A stretch of 64,000 bases of DNA from Bacteroidota bacterium (GTDB taxonomy: Bacteria; Bacteroidota; Bacteroidia; Chitinophagales; Chitinophagaceae). A model generated the notes under the pieces. It was not told the DNA's origin and ran no database searches. It worked only from the letters and a program-made list of their open reading frames with translations. Shown here piece by piece: positions 18,513 through 27,730 of this stretch. The translations under genes and the position numbers were made by a program. The DNA is taken from NCBI GenBank assembly GCA_028876495.1, contig JAGWRO010000040.1:1-64000 (forward strand), written 5' to 3'. Position 1 is the stretch's first letter. Each line of letters opens with the position of its first letter.

Positions 18513-19847
18513 ATGCAAAGACGTCAATTCATCAAAAGCACTGCTGTAGCGGGCGCAGCAGTAAGTCTTACCGGTTTAAATCTTTCGGCACTCGGGAAAA
18601 ACAATGCGGCCAATAAAATTCGTGTAGCCGTAATCGGCACTAATGGCCGGGGGCTCGCTCATATCGAAGCGTATCATACAATTCCGAATGTTGAGATCGC
18701 TTATGTATGTGATGTAGAACAAAATGCGCTTGCCAAAGGCATTAATCTTGTTGAAAAATTATACGGTAAAAAACCAAAAGCCATCCGGGATTTCCGAACC
18801 ATTCTTGATGATAAAGACGTTGATGCGGTTTCCATCGCAACACCGGATCATTGGCACACACCTGCCGCTATTCTTGCCTGTGCCGCCGGCAAACAGGTAT
18901 ATGTTGAAAAGCCATGTGGACATAATCCGGAAGAAGGAGAAATGCTGATTGTAGCGGCCAAAAAATACAATCGCCTCGTGCAAATGGGCAACCAGCGTCG
19001 TTCGTGGCCCAATATAAACGAAGCAATGAAACTGCTTCATGACGGAATTATTGGCGAAGTGTATTATGGTAAAGGCTGGTATGCCAACAACCGCACCTCT
19101 ATTGGCCACGGAAAAGTAGTACCTGTTCCACCCAATCTTGATTGGGAACTCTGGCAGGGGCCGGCTCCACGTGAAGATTACCGCGATAATCTCGTCCATT
19201 ATAACTGGCACTGGTTCTGGAATTGGGGAACCGGCGAATCGTGTAATAACGGCACGCATGAAATTGATTGTATGCGCTGGGCGCTTGGCGTCAATTTTCC
19301 TTCAAAAGTAGTTTCGGGCGGTGGCCGTTATGCCTACAACGATGATTGGCAAACAACCGACACACAGATGATCACTTACGAATTTCCGGAAAATAAAGCC
19401 ATTAGCTGGGAAGGAAGAAGCTGCAATAATTATCCCGAAGCCGGCAGTGGGAGAGGGTTTAAAATTTATGGAAAGAAAGGAACATTGGTAAACACCGGCA
19501 ACGATGATTATAAAATTTATGATGCCGATAATAAAGTGATCAAACAAAGTAAAGAAGAACAAAAAACGGACACGATCAATTCAATGGGGCCGGGTGTACA
19601 ACTGGATGCTTACCATTTTGAGAATTTTATCAACGCGGTGAGGGATGGGAAACCTTTGAATTCACCGATTACTGAAGGACATAAAAGTGTGTTGCTTTGT
19701 CATCTTGGAAATATTTCGCAACGGGTTAGCAGAACGCTTCATTGTGATGCAGCGAATGGAGGAAAAATCTTACATGATAAAGAAGCAGAAGCACTTTGGA
19801 GCCGCGAATATCAAAATGGCTGGCGGCCGGATATTAAATTAGCTTGA
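18513..19847 (+). CDS. Gfo/Idh/MocA family oxidoreductase, Tat-exported
   Basis: A twin-arginine signal (MQRRQFIKSTAVAGAA) suggests export to the periplasm in folded form with its cofactor. The Rossmann NAD(P)-binding domain starts at RVAVIGTNGRGLAHIEAY; DKDVDAVSIATPDHWH and VEKPCGHN carry the family's catalytic-site lysine (EKP). The C-terminal half is the substrate-binding domain, with NWGTGESCNNGTHEIDCMRW. Bacteroidota have many such exported members that oxidise sugars, in several cases at C3. The partner DUF1080 hydrolase lies 36 bases downstream, which fits a 3-keto-glycoside route. Confidence 0.93.
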   Translation: MQRRQFIKSTAVAGAAVSLTGLNLSALGKNNAANKIRVAVIGTNGRGLAHIEAYHTIPNVEIAYVCDVEQNALAKGINLVEKLYGKKPKAIRDFRTILDDKDVDAVSIATPDHWHTPAAILACAAGKQVYVEKPCGHNPEEGEMLIVAAKKYNRLVQMGNQRRSWPNINEAMKLLHDGIIGEVYYGKGWYANNRTSIGHGKVVPVPPNLDWELWQGPAPREDYRDNLVHYNWHWFWNWGTGESCNNGTHEIDCMRWALGVNFPSKVVSGGGRYAYNDDWQTTDTQMITYEFPENKAISWEGRSCNNYPEAGSGRGFKIYGKKGTLVNTGNDDYKIYDADNKVIKQSKEEQKTDTINSMGPGVQLDAYHFENFINAVRDGKPLNSPITEGHKSVLLCHLGNISQRVSRTLHCDAANGGKILHDKEAEALWSREYQNGWRPDIKLA

Positions 19848-19883
19848 TTACATCATTCTATTTTTCATTATAAATTTTTCGAA

Positions 19884-21257
19884 ATGAATTGTAAGCATTT
19901 CATCATTGCTTTGGCTTTTTTACCATTCCTAAGTTGCAATTCTTCTTCACAGAATTCAACGGACAAAGGAGCGCAGGATCTTTTTAACGGAAAAAATCTT
20001 GACGGCTGGCACCAGTTAAATGGCAAGGCAAAATATGCGGTGGAAAACGGCGAAATCGTTGGAACCACCGTCGCCAATACGCCCAATTCTTTTTTGGCTA
20101 CCGATAAAGAATATGGAGATTTTATCCTCGACCTCGATCTGAAGGTTGACACTGCAATGAATTCGGGAATACAGATCAGGAGCGAAAGTTCGCCTGATTA
20201 CAACAACGGCCGCGTGCATGGCTACCAGGTAGAAGTGGATCCTTCTTCAAGAGCATGGAGCGGAGGAATTTATGATGAAGCAAGAAGAGGATGGTTGTAT
20301 CCGTTGGAATTAAATCCTGGAGCAAAAACTGCTTTTAAAAATGGCGAATGGAATCACTATCACATTGAATGTATCGGCAACAATATCCGCACCTGGTTAA
20401 ACGGTGTTCCGGCAGCCAATTTGGTTGACAGCATGACGCACAAAGGATTTATTGCGCTGCAGGTACATCAAATTCCTGATTCGGCACATGCCGGCGAAGA
20501 GGTGCGGTGGAAAAATATTAAGATCAAAACTGACGATCTGCAACCAAGTTCTACGGACAGCATTTTTGTAGTCAATTTAATTCCTAATACTTTATCTGAC
20601 CAGGAAAAGAAAAACGGCGTTCAACTTCTATGGGACGGCGCAACCAGCAAAGGCTGGCGGGGCATTAATAAAGATCATTTTCCCGATTCAGGTTGGGTAA
20701 TGCAAGATGGTGTTTTAACCGTTTTACCTTCCAACGGGCAACAGGAAGGATTGGGCGGCGATATTATTACTGAAAAAGAATATGGCGCTTTTGATTTGCA
20801 GTTTGAATTTAAACTAACGCCTGCAGCCAACAGCGGCGTAAAATATTTTGTAAAAGAAAGTTATGATACACACGGCATGTCAGGCATTGGGCTTGAGTAC
20901 CAGGTTTTAGACGACTCGCTTCATCCTGATGCCAAACTTGGAAGAAACTTCGACCGCACCACCTCATCTTTATACGACCTGATTCCCCGGAATCATATTC
21001 CCGCAGCATTGAAGCCTGTAGGAGAGTGGAACCGCGGAAGGATTGTTGTTTACCCGGATAACCATGTAGAGCATTGGCTGAATGGTTACAAAATGCTGGA
21101 ATACCAACGCGGATCAGATGACTTTAAGCATTTGATAGCCATCAGCAAATACAAGAACTGGAAAAACTTTGGCTTGTGGGATAAGGGCTACATCCTTTTG
21201 CAGGATCACGGTGATAAGGTTTCTTACAGGAGTATTAAATTGAAAGAATTAAAATAA
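19884..21257 (+). CDS. Lipoprotein with two DUF1080 (3-keto-disaccharide hydrolase) domains
   Basis: A lipobox (LPFLSC, Cys18) points to membrane anchoring. Two concanavalin-like DUF1080 domains follow: the first from [18 protein letters not shown] to about residue 210, the second from [20 protein letters not shown] to the end. Both show the family's gating patterns ([20 protein letters not shown] and [20 protein letters not shown]). The family includes hydrolases that cleave 3-keto-glycosides without a hydrolytic metal centre. Having two units in one chain is a real though not unique feature; one may serve for binding. The gene sits between the oxidoreductase and a TIM-barrel isomerase. Confidence 0.9.
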   Translation: MNCKHFIIALAFLPFLSCNSSSQNSTDKGAQDLFNGKNLDGWHQLNGKAKYAVENGEIVGTTVANTPNSFLATDKEYGDFILDLDLKVDTAMNSGIQIRSESSPDYNNGRVHGYQVEVDPSSRAWSGGIYDEARRGWLYPLELNPGAKTAFKNGEWNHYHIECIGNNIRTWLNGVPAANLVDSMTHKGFIALQVHQIPDSAHAGEEVRWKNIKIKTDDLQPSSTDSIFVVNLIPNTLSDQEKKNGVQLLWDGATSKGWRGINKDHFPDSGWVMQDGVLTVLPSNGQQEGLGGDIITEKEYGAFDLQFEFKLTPAANSGVKYFVKESYDTHGMSGIGLEYQVLDDSLHPDAKLGRNFDRTTSSLYDLIPRNHIPAALKPVGEWNRGRIVVYPDNHVEHWLNGYKMLEYQRGSDDFKHLIAISKYKNWKNFGLWDKGYILLQDHGDKVSYRSIKLKELK

Positions 21258-21301
21258 TGGGTTAATTAGAAACGATTTTTTGATTCATCCTAATATTTTT
21301 T

Positions 21302-22144
21302 ATGGCATCAAGAAGAAAATTTATTAGAAATACTGCGCTGGGTTTAACGGGGGTAACTATTTTTCCATCAATAAACAGGGCAGGTTCTTTGTTTGTGGAG
21401 AAAGAAAATGCGAGTGCGCTTCCAGTTGGTATTGCCGGCTACACCTTTCTCCATTTTGATATTCCGCAGTCGATACAAATGATGCAACGTGTGGATGTTC
21501 ATTTTATGTCTGTTAAAGATTTTCATCTGCCTCTCAACAGTTCGCAGGAAAAAATTGATGAAGTAAAAAAGCAATTTCAGGATGCAGGAATTACGATATA
21601 TGCCGTGGGCGTTATTTATATGAGAACCAAAGAATCGGTTGACCAGGCTTTTGATTATGCAAAAAAAGTGGGCGTACCGATAATAGTAGGCGTACCCGAT
21701 TATGACCTGATCGGTTATTCAGAGAAAAAGGTAAAAGAGTACAATATTAAATTGGCTATCCACAACCATGGCCCTGAAGACAAACTTTATCCAAGTCCGA
21801 AAGAAGCTTATGAAAGAATTAAAAACAGGGATGAACGAATGGGGCTTTGCCTTGATATTGGCCATGCAATGCGGGCCGGTGTTGAGCCTGCAAAAGCAGT
21901 GAAGGAATATGGCAAAAGAATATTTGATCTGCATATTAAAGATGTTACAAAAGCCGAAAAAGACGGCCAGGCCATAGAAGCGGGACGCGGGATCATCAAT
22001 TTCCCTGCATTTGTAAAAGCCTTACGAAAGGTGAATTATCCCGGGTATTGCAGCATAGAATTTGAAAAAGATATGAAAGATCCGTTACCGGGCATTGCCG
22101 AGTCTGTCGGTTATTTTAAAGGCATAAAAGAGGGAACTGCGTAA
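21302..22144 (+). CDS. Sugar phosphate isomerase/epimerase-like TIM-barrel protein, exported
   Basis: An N-terminal RRKFIRNTALGLTG is a Tat-like signal. The rest is an AP-endonuclease-2-type TIM barrel (PF01261): HFMSVKDFHLPL, LAIHNHGPEDKLYPSP, LCLDIGHAMRAG and YCSIEFEKDM carry the likely metal ligands (His, Asp, Glu). Members isomerise, epimerise or lyse keto-sugars. As the last gene of the catabolic run it may process the keto-sugar made by the upstream oxidoreductase and DUF1080 protein. The exact reaction is not predictable. The operon ends here; the next gene is on the other strand. Confidence 0.85.
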   Translation: MASRRKFIRNTALGLTGVTIFPSINRAGSLFVEKENASALPVGIAGYTFLHFDIPQSIQMMQRVDVHFMSVKDFHLPLNSSQEKIDEVKKQFQDAGITIYAVGVIYMRTKESVDQAFDYAKKVGVPIIVGVPDYDLIGYSEKKVKEYNIKLAIHNHGPEDKLYPSPKEAYERIKNRDERMGLCLDIGHAMRAGVEPAKAVKEYGKRIFDLHIKDVTKAEKDGQAIEAGRGIINFPAFVKALRKVNYPGYCSIEFEKDMKDPLPGIAESVGYFKGIKEGTA

Positions 22145-22235
22145 ATTTGGGTTTCTTAAAATGCTTCCTTCTGCAAAAATAAAATTTCCTCAAAAAAGTT
22201 TGTTTACTATAAACTTTTATAGCAATTACTCTTAA

Positions 22236-22802
22236 TTATTTTGACTGTGTAGTTACTGAACCGGCTCCGTTATCATTTTTTTTCCATGTGTCATATTGCG
22301 GCGAACTGCTGCCAAGCCTTGTAGTGAAGAGTGAAGCAGGATCTACATAGTTTGAAACTTGAGTCGCCGGAACAGTTTGAACAGGTTTATTTACTGTAAC
22401 TGCCGCCGGCGTTGTTACTGTGTTCGAATTAGTAACGGTTGTGTTTGAAGGTTCAACGTTTACCGGGGTAGAAGTTACCGCCGGCGCAGGCGGAGTTTCA
22501 GCTTCAGCAGGTGCAGGTATATTTGGCTTTACGGCAGGAGCCGGATTAACAACTGTGTTTTGAGAAACCGGCGCTGTTGTCATCGAAGGCGCGGGTGAAG
22601 CTTGTGTAACAGGTCTTAACGGTGCCGGAATTACGGCACTTGTGTCGGCATTATTATTCAGCACTTGTGTTTTTTGTGCTTGCGGATAATATTTATCCAT
22701 TTTGGGGTGAAGAGATTTCGCAGGAGCAGTTGTTTGGCTGAAACCTTGTAATGAAAACACTAACAGGCTGCTACTTATCATCAATATAACTTTACGCTGC
22801 AT
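22236..22802 (-). CDS. Secreted Ala/Pro/Thr/Val-rich protein
   Basis: A signal peptide (about residues 1-22, ending GFSQ) is followed by about 130 residues of low-complexity sequence rich in Pro, Ala, Thr, Val and Asn, resembling a cell-wall spacer or stalk. The last 40 residues (VDPASLFTTRLGSSSPQYDT and on) are more ordered and may be the only folded part. No family is recognised. It is transcribed away from the sugar operon; no partner is evident. Confidence 0.6.
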   Translation of the reverse strand: MQRKVILMISSSLLVFSLQGFSQTTAPAKSLHPKMDKYYPQAQKTQVLNNNADTSAVIPAPLRPVTQASPAPSMTTAPVSQNTVVNPAPAVKPNIPAPAEAETPPAPAVTSTPVNVEPSNTTVTNSNTVTTPAAVTVNKPVQTVPATQVSNYVDPASLFTTRLGSSSPQYDTWKKNDNGAGSVTTQSK

Positions 22803-22971
22803 TCAATTTGTTTTCTTAAAGTTATTTATATTAATCGAACAAAGTTGATTTTTAAGAAGTTTTAAACAATTTTTTAAGTGTGGTTGCAGGAAGAGAGTAA
22901 AGTTCGAATCTGTGTTGCAAAATAAAAATCCATCATAAAACTTTGGTTACTATCCAATTTCCCATTCCTCA

Positions 22972-25338
22972 TTATTCCGTTCTCAAACTCTTTACCGGAT
23001 TACGCGTAGCGGCAGTTAGTGTATTGGCACTTACCACTACAAGGGTTAGCAACAGAATTACCAAACCTACCATTCCAAACATCCAAACGCTGATGCTTAC
23101 ACGATATTCATATTTCTGAAGCCAGTTATGCATCATCCACCAACTCACAGGAACGGCAATCACAAACGCGATCAAAACCAATCTTAAAAATTCTTTTGAA
23201 ATCAGCAATAAAAGTTGTTGTACAGAAGCTCCTAAAACTTTTCGAATGCCAATTTCGCGAATCCTTTTTTCAATCGTAAAGGCTGCGAGGCCAGCCAAAC
23301 CAATACAACAAATAAAAATAGCCAGAGCCGCAAAAATATTGCTGAGCGTACTTACCAGGTCTTCGTTAATAAATTTTTTCTGAAATTCTTTATCCACAAA
23401 CTGGTATTCGAAAGCATCAGCCGGGTTGTATTTTTTGAAAATAGTTTGGATGGAAGCCAATGCTTTTTGAGGTTTTACTCCATGGTTTAAACGAATACTT
23501 ATAATTGCAGAATTATCGGGTTTATAGAAAATGATCATCGGAGCAACGGGCTTAAACGGTGATTCCTGTATCACATTATCAGTTACCCCAAGTACGGTAT
23601 ATACTTGCTGGTTTCTTCCATAACGTATTTTCATACCCACCGGATCTTTCAAATCCATTGCAGAAATAGCCGCCTTATTCAGTAATACATATCCGGTGTC
23701 TGCAGGCGATCCACTAAAATCTTTGCCTTCAACAACGTTAATTCCCATGGTCTTTGAAAAATCTTTGCCTACCGTTAGCCCGCTAAAAATAATATTCATA
23801 TTGGCCGGTTTTCCTTCCCAGTCGGGTGAAGGTGTTTTCATCCACACTTCAGTGATGGGTGCCATCGTCCTGGTTACGGCGCTTATCATGCCTGTTTGCA
23901 GCAGGTTTTGTTTGATTACTTCATAATTCTTTTGTGACTCCTCCGAACCGGGAACGGTGATAAGATTATTCGGGTCATAGCCCATATCGCGGTTCCTGAT
24001 CATTTTTATTTGCTGGTAAACCACGATGGTGGCAGAGATCAGTAAAATTGAAATTACAAACTGCCCGACAATCAAAACGTGCCGCGGCAATACGGTTTTC
24101 TTTCCTGCTGTAAAAGTTCCTTTTAAAACTTTTACAGGATTGAATGACGAGAGATAAAGGGCAGGGTAACTTCCTGCAACAACGCCGGTAAATAAAACAA
24201 TAACCAATGCGCCGATCCAAAAAACCGGTAGGGTAATGGGCAAAGCAAGGTGTTTATCCACCAATGAATTGAACGCCGGCAGCAGTAAATAAACTGCAAT
24301 GACCGAAATAATAAAAGATATCGCAGCAAGAATAATTGACTCAATGAAGAATTGGAAAATCAATTGTTTTCTTTCAGAGCCAAGTGTCTTTCTTATGCCT
24401 ACTTCTTTGGCTCTTTTTTCTGAACGCGCGGTTGAAAGATTCATAAAATTGACACAGGCGATCAGAAGAATAATGAGAGCAATAATGCTGAACATCCTTA
24501 CATATTCAATCATGCCGCCTACATTTTTTCCGTCCTTAAAATCACTGTACAAACGCCACTTGCTCATCGGGAAAGCAAAATAGGTGCTTATCTTTTTATC
24601 GTTTGCATCATGCTGTTGTTTTATCTCGTTTATTTTTTGGTTGATCCACTGAAGGTTGGCGCCAGGCGCAGTCTGCAGGTAAACCAGCCAGGATGAATTT
24701 ACCCATTCATTCATTGATTGTTTGATGAAAGGATCCGAATAGTTGAACGGCATAATATAATCAAACTGCAAACTGGTATTGTGTGGCATTTCTTTTACAA
24801 CAGCAGTAACTTTTACATCCTGGTTATTATCGATTCTCAAAACTTTATTAATCGGGTCATCATTTCCAAACAATGCCTTTGCTGCCGATTGGCTAAGCAC
24901 AATTGAATTCGGATCACTAATAGCTGTTGCAGCATTTCCTTTAATAAATTTTACAGTGAACATGTCGAAAAAATGATCGCTTACGGTAAGCCCTGTTTCC
25001 TTCAATTTTACATCGCCGTAAGCAATATTTATTGCATTGGGGTAAGTAGTAACTACTGCATTTTTTACCTGGGAAATTTCATTCTTTATCGATGTAGCAA
25101 GGGGTAAAACCATTGTCGGGTCTGTAAAAACCTGGTTATTGAAATTCCGGTTCGCCATCACCTGGTATATCTCTTTATAATTTTTTTGAGATTTATTATA
25201 GTTGAGTTCATCCTGCACCCACATCAAAATAAGAATGGCGCATGTCATACCGATGCTGAGGCCGAGGAGATTGGTTAACGAAAAACCTTTATTACGAAAT
25301 AAATTTCTCCAGGCAACTTTAAAGTAATTTGAAAACAT
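22972..25338 (-). CDS. MacB/FtsX-type ABC transporter permease
   Basis: The 788-residue protein has the double-module layout usual in Bacteroidota. The N-terminal helix (LFRNKGFSLTNLLGLSIGMT) is followed by a MacB-like periplasmic core domain (about 40-240) and an FtsX block of three helices with SEKRAKEVGIRKTLGSERKQ. A second periplasmic domain then precedes a final FtsX block with EKRIREIGIRKVLGASVQQL. Such proteins couple cytoplasmic ATP hydrolysis to mechanical work in the periplasm, for example lipoprotein or peptide extrusion. No ATPase gene is adjacent, which is common for this subgroup. Confidence 0.92.
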   Translation of the reverse strand: MFSNYFKVAWRNLFRNKGFSLTNLLGLSIGMTCAILILMWVQDELNYNKSQKNYKEIYQVMANRNFNNQVFTDPTMVLPLATSIKNEISQVKNAVVTTYPNAINIAYGDVKLKETGLTVSDHFFDMFTVKFIKGNAATAISDPNSIVLSQSAAKALFGNDDPINKVLRIDNNQDVKVTAVVKEMPHNTSLQFDYIMPFNYSDPFIKQSMNEWVNSSWLVYLQTAPGANLQWINQKINEIKQQHDANDKKISTYFAFPMSKWRLYSDFKDGKNVGGMIEYVRMFSIIALIILLIACVNFMNLSTARSEKRAKEVGIRKTLGSERKQLIFQFFIESIILAAISFIISVIAVYLLLPAFNSLVDKHLALPITLPVFWIGALVIVLFTGVVAGSYPALYLSSFNPVKVLKGTFTAGKKTVLPRHVLIVGQFVISILLISATIVVYQQIKMIRNRDMGYDPNNLITVPGSEESQKNYEVIKQNLLQTGMISAVTRTMAPITEVWMKTPSPDWEGKPANMNIIFSGLTVGKDFSKTMGINVVEGKDFSGSPADTGYVLLNKAAISAMDLKDPVGMKIRYGRNQQVYTVLGVTDNVIQESPFKPVAPMIIFYKPDNSAIISIRLNHGVKPQKALASIQTIFKKYNPADAFEYQFVDKEFQKKFINEDLVSTLSNIFAALAIFICCIGLAGLAAFTIEKRIREIGIRKVLGASVQQLLLLISKEFLRLVLIAFVIAVPVSWWMMHNWLQKYEYRVSISVWMFGMVGLVILLLTLVVVSANTLTAATRNPVKSLRTE

Positions 25339-25621
25339 AAAGTTTTTTTATTGTTGATTTTTGATTGCTCCTTATGTGAGAACAGGAAACATAGATTGAA
25401 TCAACTAATGATATGCCATTTAATAACCATTTGTATTTCATCTGTTTACAAACAGAACGATTTTAAAAACTGTTCGATTTTGATACAGAAGATGTTCGGT
25501 TATGAACAACAGTTTCCGGTAAAATGTTGAAAGGAGAAAGCAGGAATCTTCGAAATTGTTCATTTGCTTTCCAGGCATTTATCAAAAAAAAATATGGTAT
25601 AATGGCAAGCCGTACCTGCTA

Positions 25622-26128
25622 TTACTTTTTAAAATAAAACTCAAGATCTGTATCAACATTGGTCATATCTACCAACTGTGGATTTTTAATGGTATTAAAA
25701 ATATACATGCCACAAATGTCATTGTTGTGGTTAAGGTCAATGCAGGTATCTCTTCCATCATGTTTTACAAATAAAAGGTAGCGGGCTTTGGTGGCTTCGA
25801 TGATTTTAATTTTTGGATAGTACTTTTTAAGAACGATATGTGCGTTTCGCATCTGGAAAAAGCAATCGTGCATCAGTCCTTCAAAAACCATTGGCTTGTT
25901 AATAGCTTTTATTTTTTCCAGTTGAACAGAATCAGGTTTGTAAAAAATTGCTGAGGGTGCTTTTATGGTAAGTGTATCTTCAAAAGAAGAAGGGGGTTTG
26001 GGAATGAATTTTCGCTGGAGTGTTTTATGTTCAGGAGTTACCGTTTGGTTATTTGTTTTTGTGCTGAGGTTATTACAGGATATTAATAAAGCGGTAAAAA
26101 AAATAATAAGGCTTAAACTTTTAATCAT
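25622..26128 (-). CDS. Hypothetical lipoprotein
   Basis: A short signal peptide ends in the lipobox LLISC (Cys18), so the 168-residue protein is probably lipid-anchored. The mature part has a Lys/Thr-rich linker and then a compact domain with FYKPDSVQLEKIKAIN, LMHDCFFQMRNAHIVLKKYY and DGRDTCIDLNHNNDICGMYI. Three cysteines in the mature domain could form a disulfide. No family is recognised. The gene stands alone on the minus strand. Confidence 0.6.
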   Translation of the reverse strand: MIKSLSLIIFFTALLISCNNLSTKTNNQTVTPEHKTLQRKFIPKPPSSFEDTLTIKAPSAIFYKPDSVQLEKIKAINKPMVFEGLMHDCFFQMRNAHIVLKKYYPKIKIIEATKARYLLFVKHDGRDTCIDLNHNNDICGMYIFNTIKNPQLVDMTNVDTDLEFYFKK

Positions 26129-26233
26129 ATTTTTTAAAATTCTTTTTCATCTATCTAAAAATTGTGATGAAGGTAAAAAAGTTTACGTTTCGCTGAGGAT
26201 TAATAATAAAGAAACCACTTGATAAGATTGCAT

Positions 26234-26270
26234 AAAAAAGCCTTTAATCAAATTAATTAAAGGCTTTTTT
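26234..26270. terminator. Bidirectional terminator
   Basis: A perfect 15-bp stem (AAAAAAGCCTTTAAT and its complement at 26256-26270) with a 7-base loop. Its main client is the minus-strand operon ending at 26308. Confidence 0.88.
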
Positions 26271-26307
26271 GTTATTGCTGATTTCTTTGCTTTTTATAAA
26301 GATTATT

Positions 26308-27300
26308 TTAATAATTCCACAACCTGGTAATGTTAAACCCGATCATGAACTGCCCACCTTTTACCCATGTATTGGTTACTTTATCTTTGTATTCAAAAGG
26401 GTTGTTTTTATTATAAAGATTATTTTGTTGCGGGCTTAGCAATGAAAAATTGGTAAAAAATACCTGGAAGGAGTGACCGCCTGTATTGAATTCAAAACCA
26501 AAAGACAAATTTGGATTGGGGTTATTGCTAGGATGTTTAGTAATAGGTTGATCATAGTCAATCATCAGCGAAGTCACATCGGTTAATTTGAACCTTGCAG
26601 CTAAGGCCACAGCAAAATGATCGTTTTTCATGTATTTAAATATTGTTCCTTTACCGCTGGCAGTGTCAATTTTTGTGTAATACCCAGGTACCGCATTTTG
26701 ATGTGAAAGGCTTGGAGCAATTTGCACGGAAAGCCTGTCAGAAATCTTCCTGGCTATGATGATTTCGTTGAAAAAAGAGTACCTGTCGGTATTGTGCTTG
26801 ATGTCACTACCATCAAAAATAGTAGCATCTTTTCTTGTATCGTCAGCAGCATCACCAAAATAAGTTATACTAACAGGGTATTTCCCTGGAGTTTGGGTTA
26901 TAATGGAATATTTGAGACTAAGGTCTAGCAACATCTTTTCTTTGGTAATACCTATTCCCAGATTTAATTTGTTGATTGGTGAATAGGTCATACCTAGCCT
27001 GATATTGGCAGAAGACCCTAATAGTCCCCACAAATCTTTGGTTCCATTACTAACAGTACTAAAACGGTGCTGGATATCCATTTCCATTGTACCTTTTATT
27101 GGAACCATAACGGTTTGATTATCAATGATCCATGCACTCTCAAAAGTATTTTTTACCGGTTTTACTTTTACCGGAGCCGGCGTTTCTTCAATTGCAGCAG
27201 AATCCTGGGCAAACCCGCTGCTGCTGAATACCAACAGGCAAATAACAAGGAAGGAAGTGAAGACCCTCAAACCTGTTCTTTTGTTTATAAAACTTTTCAT
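26308..27300 (-). CDS. DUF5777 family outer-membrane beta-barrel protein
   Basis: A signal peptide (about 1-31, ending GFAQ) is followed by a short Pro/Lys linker and a barrel-like domain of alternating polar and hydrophobic residues. It begins NTFESAWIIDNQTVMVPIKG and has the family-typical DIQHRFSTVSNGTKDLWGLLG; the last residue is an aromatic (RLWNY), as in many barrels. DUF5777 proteins are of unknown function. This one is the third gene after the YceI-like lipoprotein and the cytochrome-like lipoprotein, with gaps of 24 and 22 bases, so all three very likely serve one periplasmic or surface process. Confidence 0.85.
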   Translation of the reverse strand: MKSFINKRTGLRVFTSFLVICLLVFSSSGFAQDSAAIEETPAPVKVKPVKNTFESAWIIDNQTVMVPIKGTMEMDIQHRFSTVSNGTKDLWGLLGSSANIRLGMTYSPINKLNLGIGITKEKMLLDLSLKYSIITQTPGKYPVSITYFGDAADDTRKDATIFDGSDIKHNTDRYSFFNEIIIARKISDRLSVQIAPSLSHQNAVPGYYTKIDTASGKGTIFKYMKNDHFAVALAARFKLTDVTSLMIDYDQPITKHPSNNPNPNLSFGFEFNTGGHSFQVFFTNFSLLSPQQNNLYNKNNPFEYKDKVTNTWVKGGQFMIGFNITRLWNY

Positions 27301-27324
27301 ATTGATTTATTTTTTTAAAGTCAA

Positions 27325-27708
27325 TTAATTATTGGGGGCACCGTTTCTTATCCAATCGTATACTTTTTGCCTGTCTTTAGCAGATGGAATATGTTCCTTC
27401 ATCTCGCCATTTATTTCAATATATAGAATACTTTGCTTTGGAATATCCGTATTCACAAAACCTCCGTTTACAATTTGTTGATAAGAAATGTCGGTGTTCA
27501 TATAGGGTTTGTGTCCTCCAACAACGTGGCAACCTGAAAGTGCACAACTACTGTTAAACAAAGGCGCCAGTTCTAAGGAATAACTTACCGGTTGTGGAGG
27601 CCCATCAGGGTCAACTGCTGTTTCCGGAAGGATCACATCTTTATAACAACTGGTTAAAAACAAGCCTAGTGTTAAGATGAGTCCGAAAATTATTAATACT
27701 CGTTTCAT
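27325..27708 (-). CDS. Cytochrome-c-like lipoprotein with CX4CH motif
   Basis: The lipobox FLTSC sets Cys21 as the lipidated residue. The mature protein has FNSSCALSGCH at 51-61, a possible haem c site with four rather than two residues between the cysteines (C55, C60, H61). The C-terminal segment IPSAKDRQKVYDWIRNGAPN is typical of planctomycete-type cytochrome c domains, where the final helix packs on the haem. No second conserved motif is seen, so haem attachment is probable but not certain. It lies between a YceI-like gene and a DUF5777 gene. Confidence 0.72.
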   Translation of the reverse strand: MKRVLIIFGLILTLGLFLTSCYKDVILPETAVDPDGPPQPVSYSLELAPLFNSSCALSGCHVVGGHKPYMNTDISYQQIVNGGFVNTDIPKQSILYIEINGEMKEHIPSAKDRQKVYDWIRNGAPNN

Positions 27709-27730
27709 GATAATTTCTTTTTAGGGTGAA

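Noticed and set aside
18759-19259. 166-codon minus-strand frame inside the Gfo/Idh/MocA gene
   Set aside because: It is the complement of a strong coding region; no family match.
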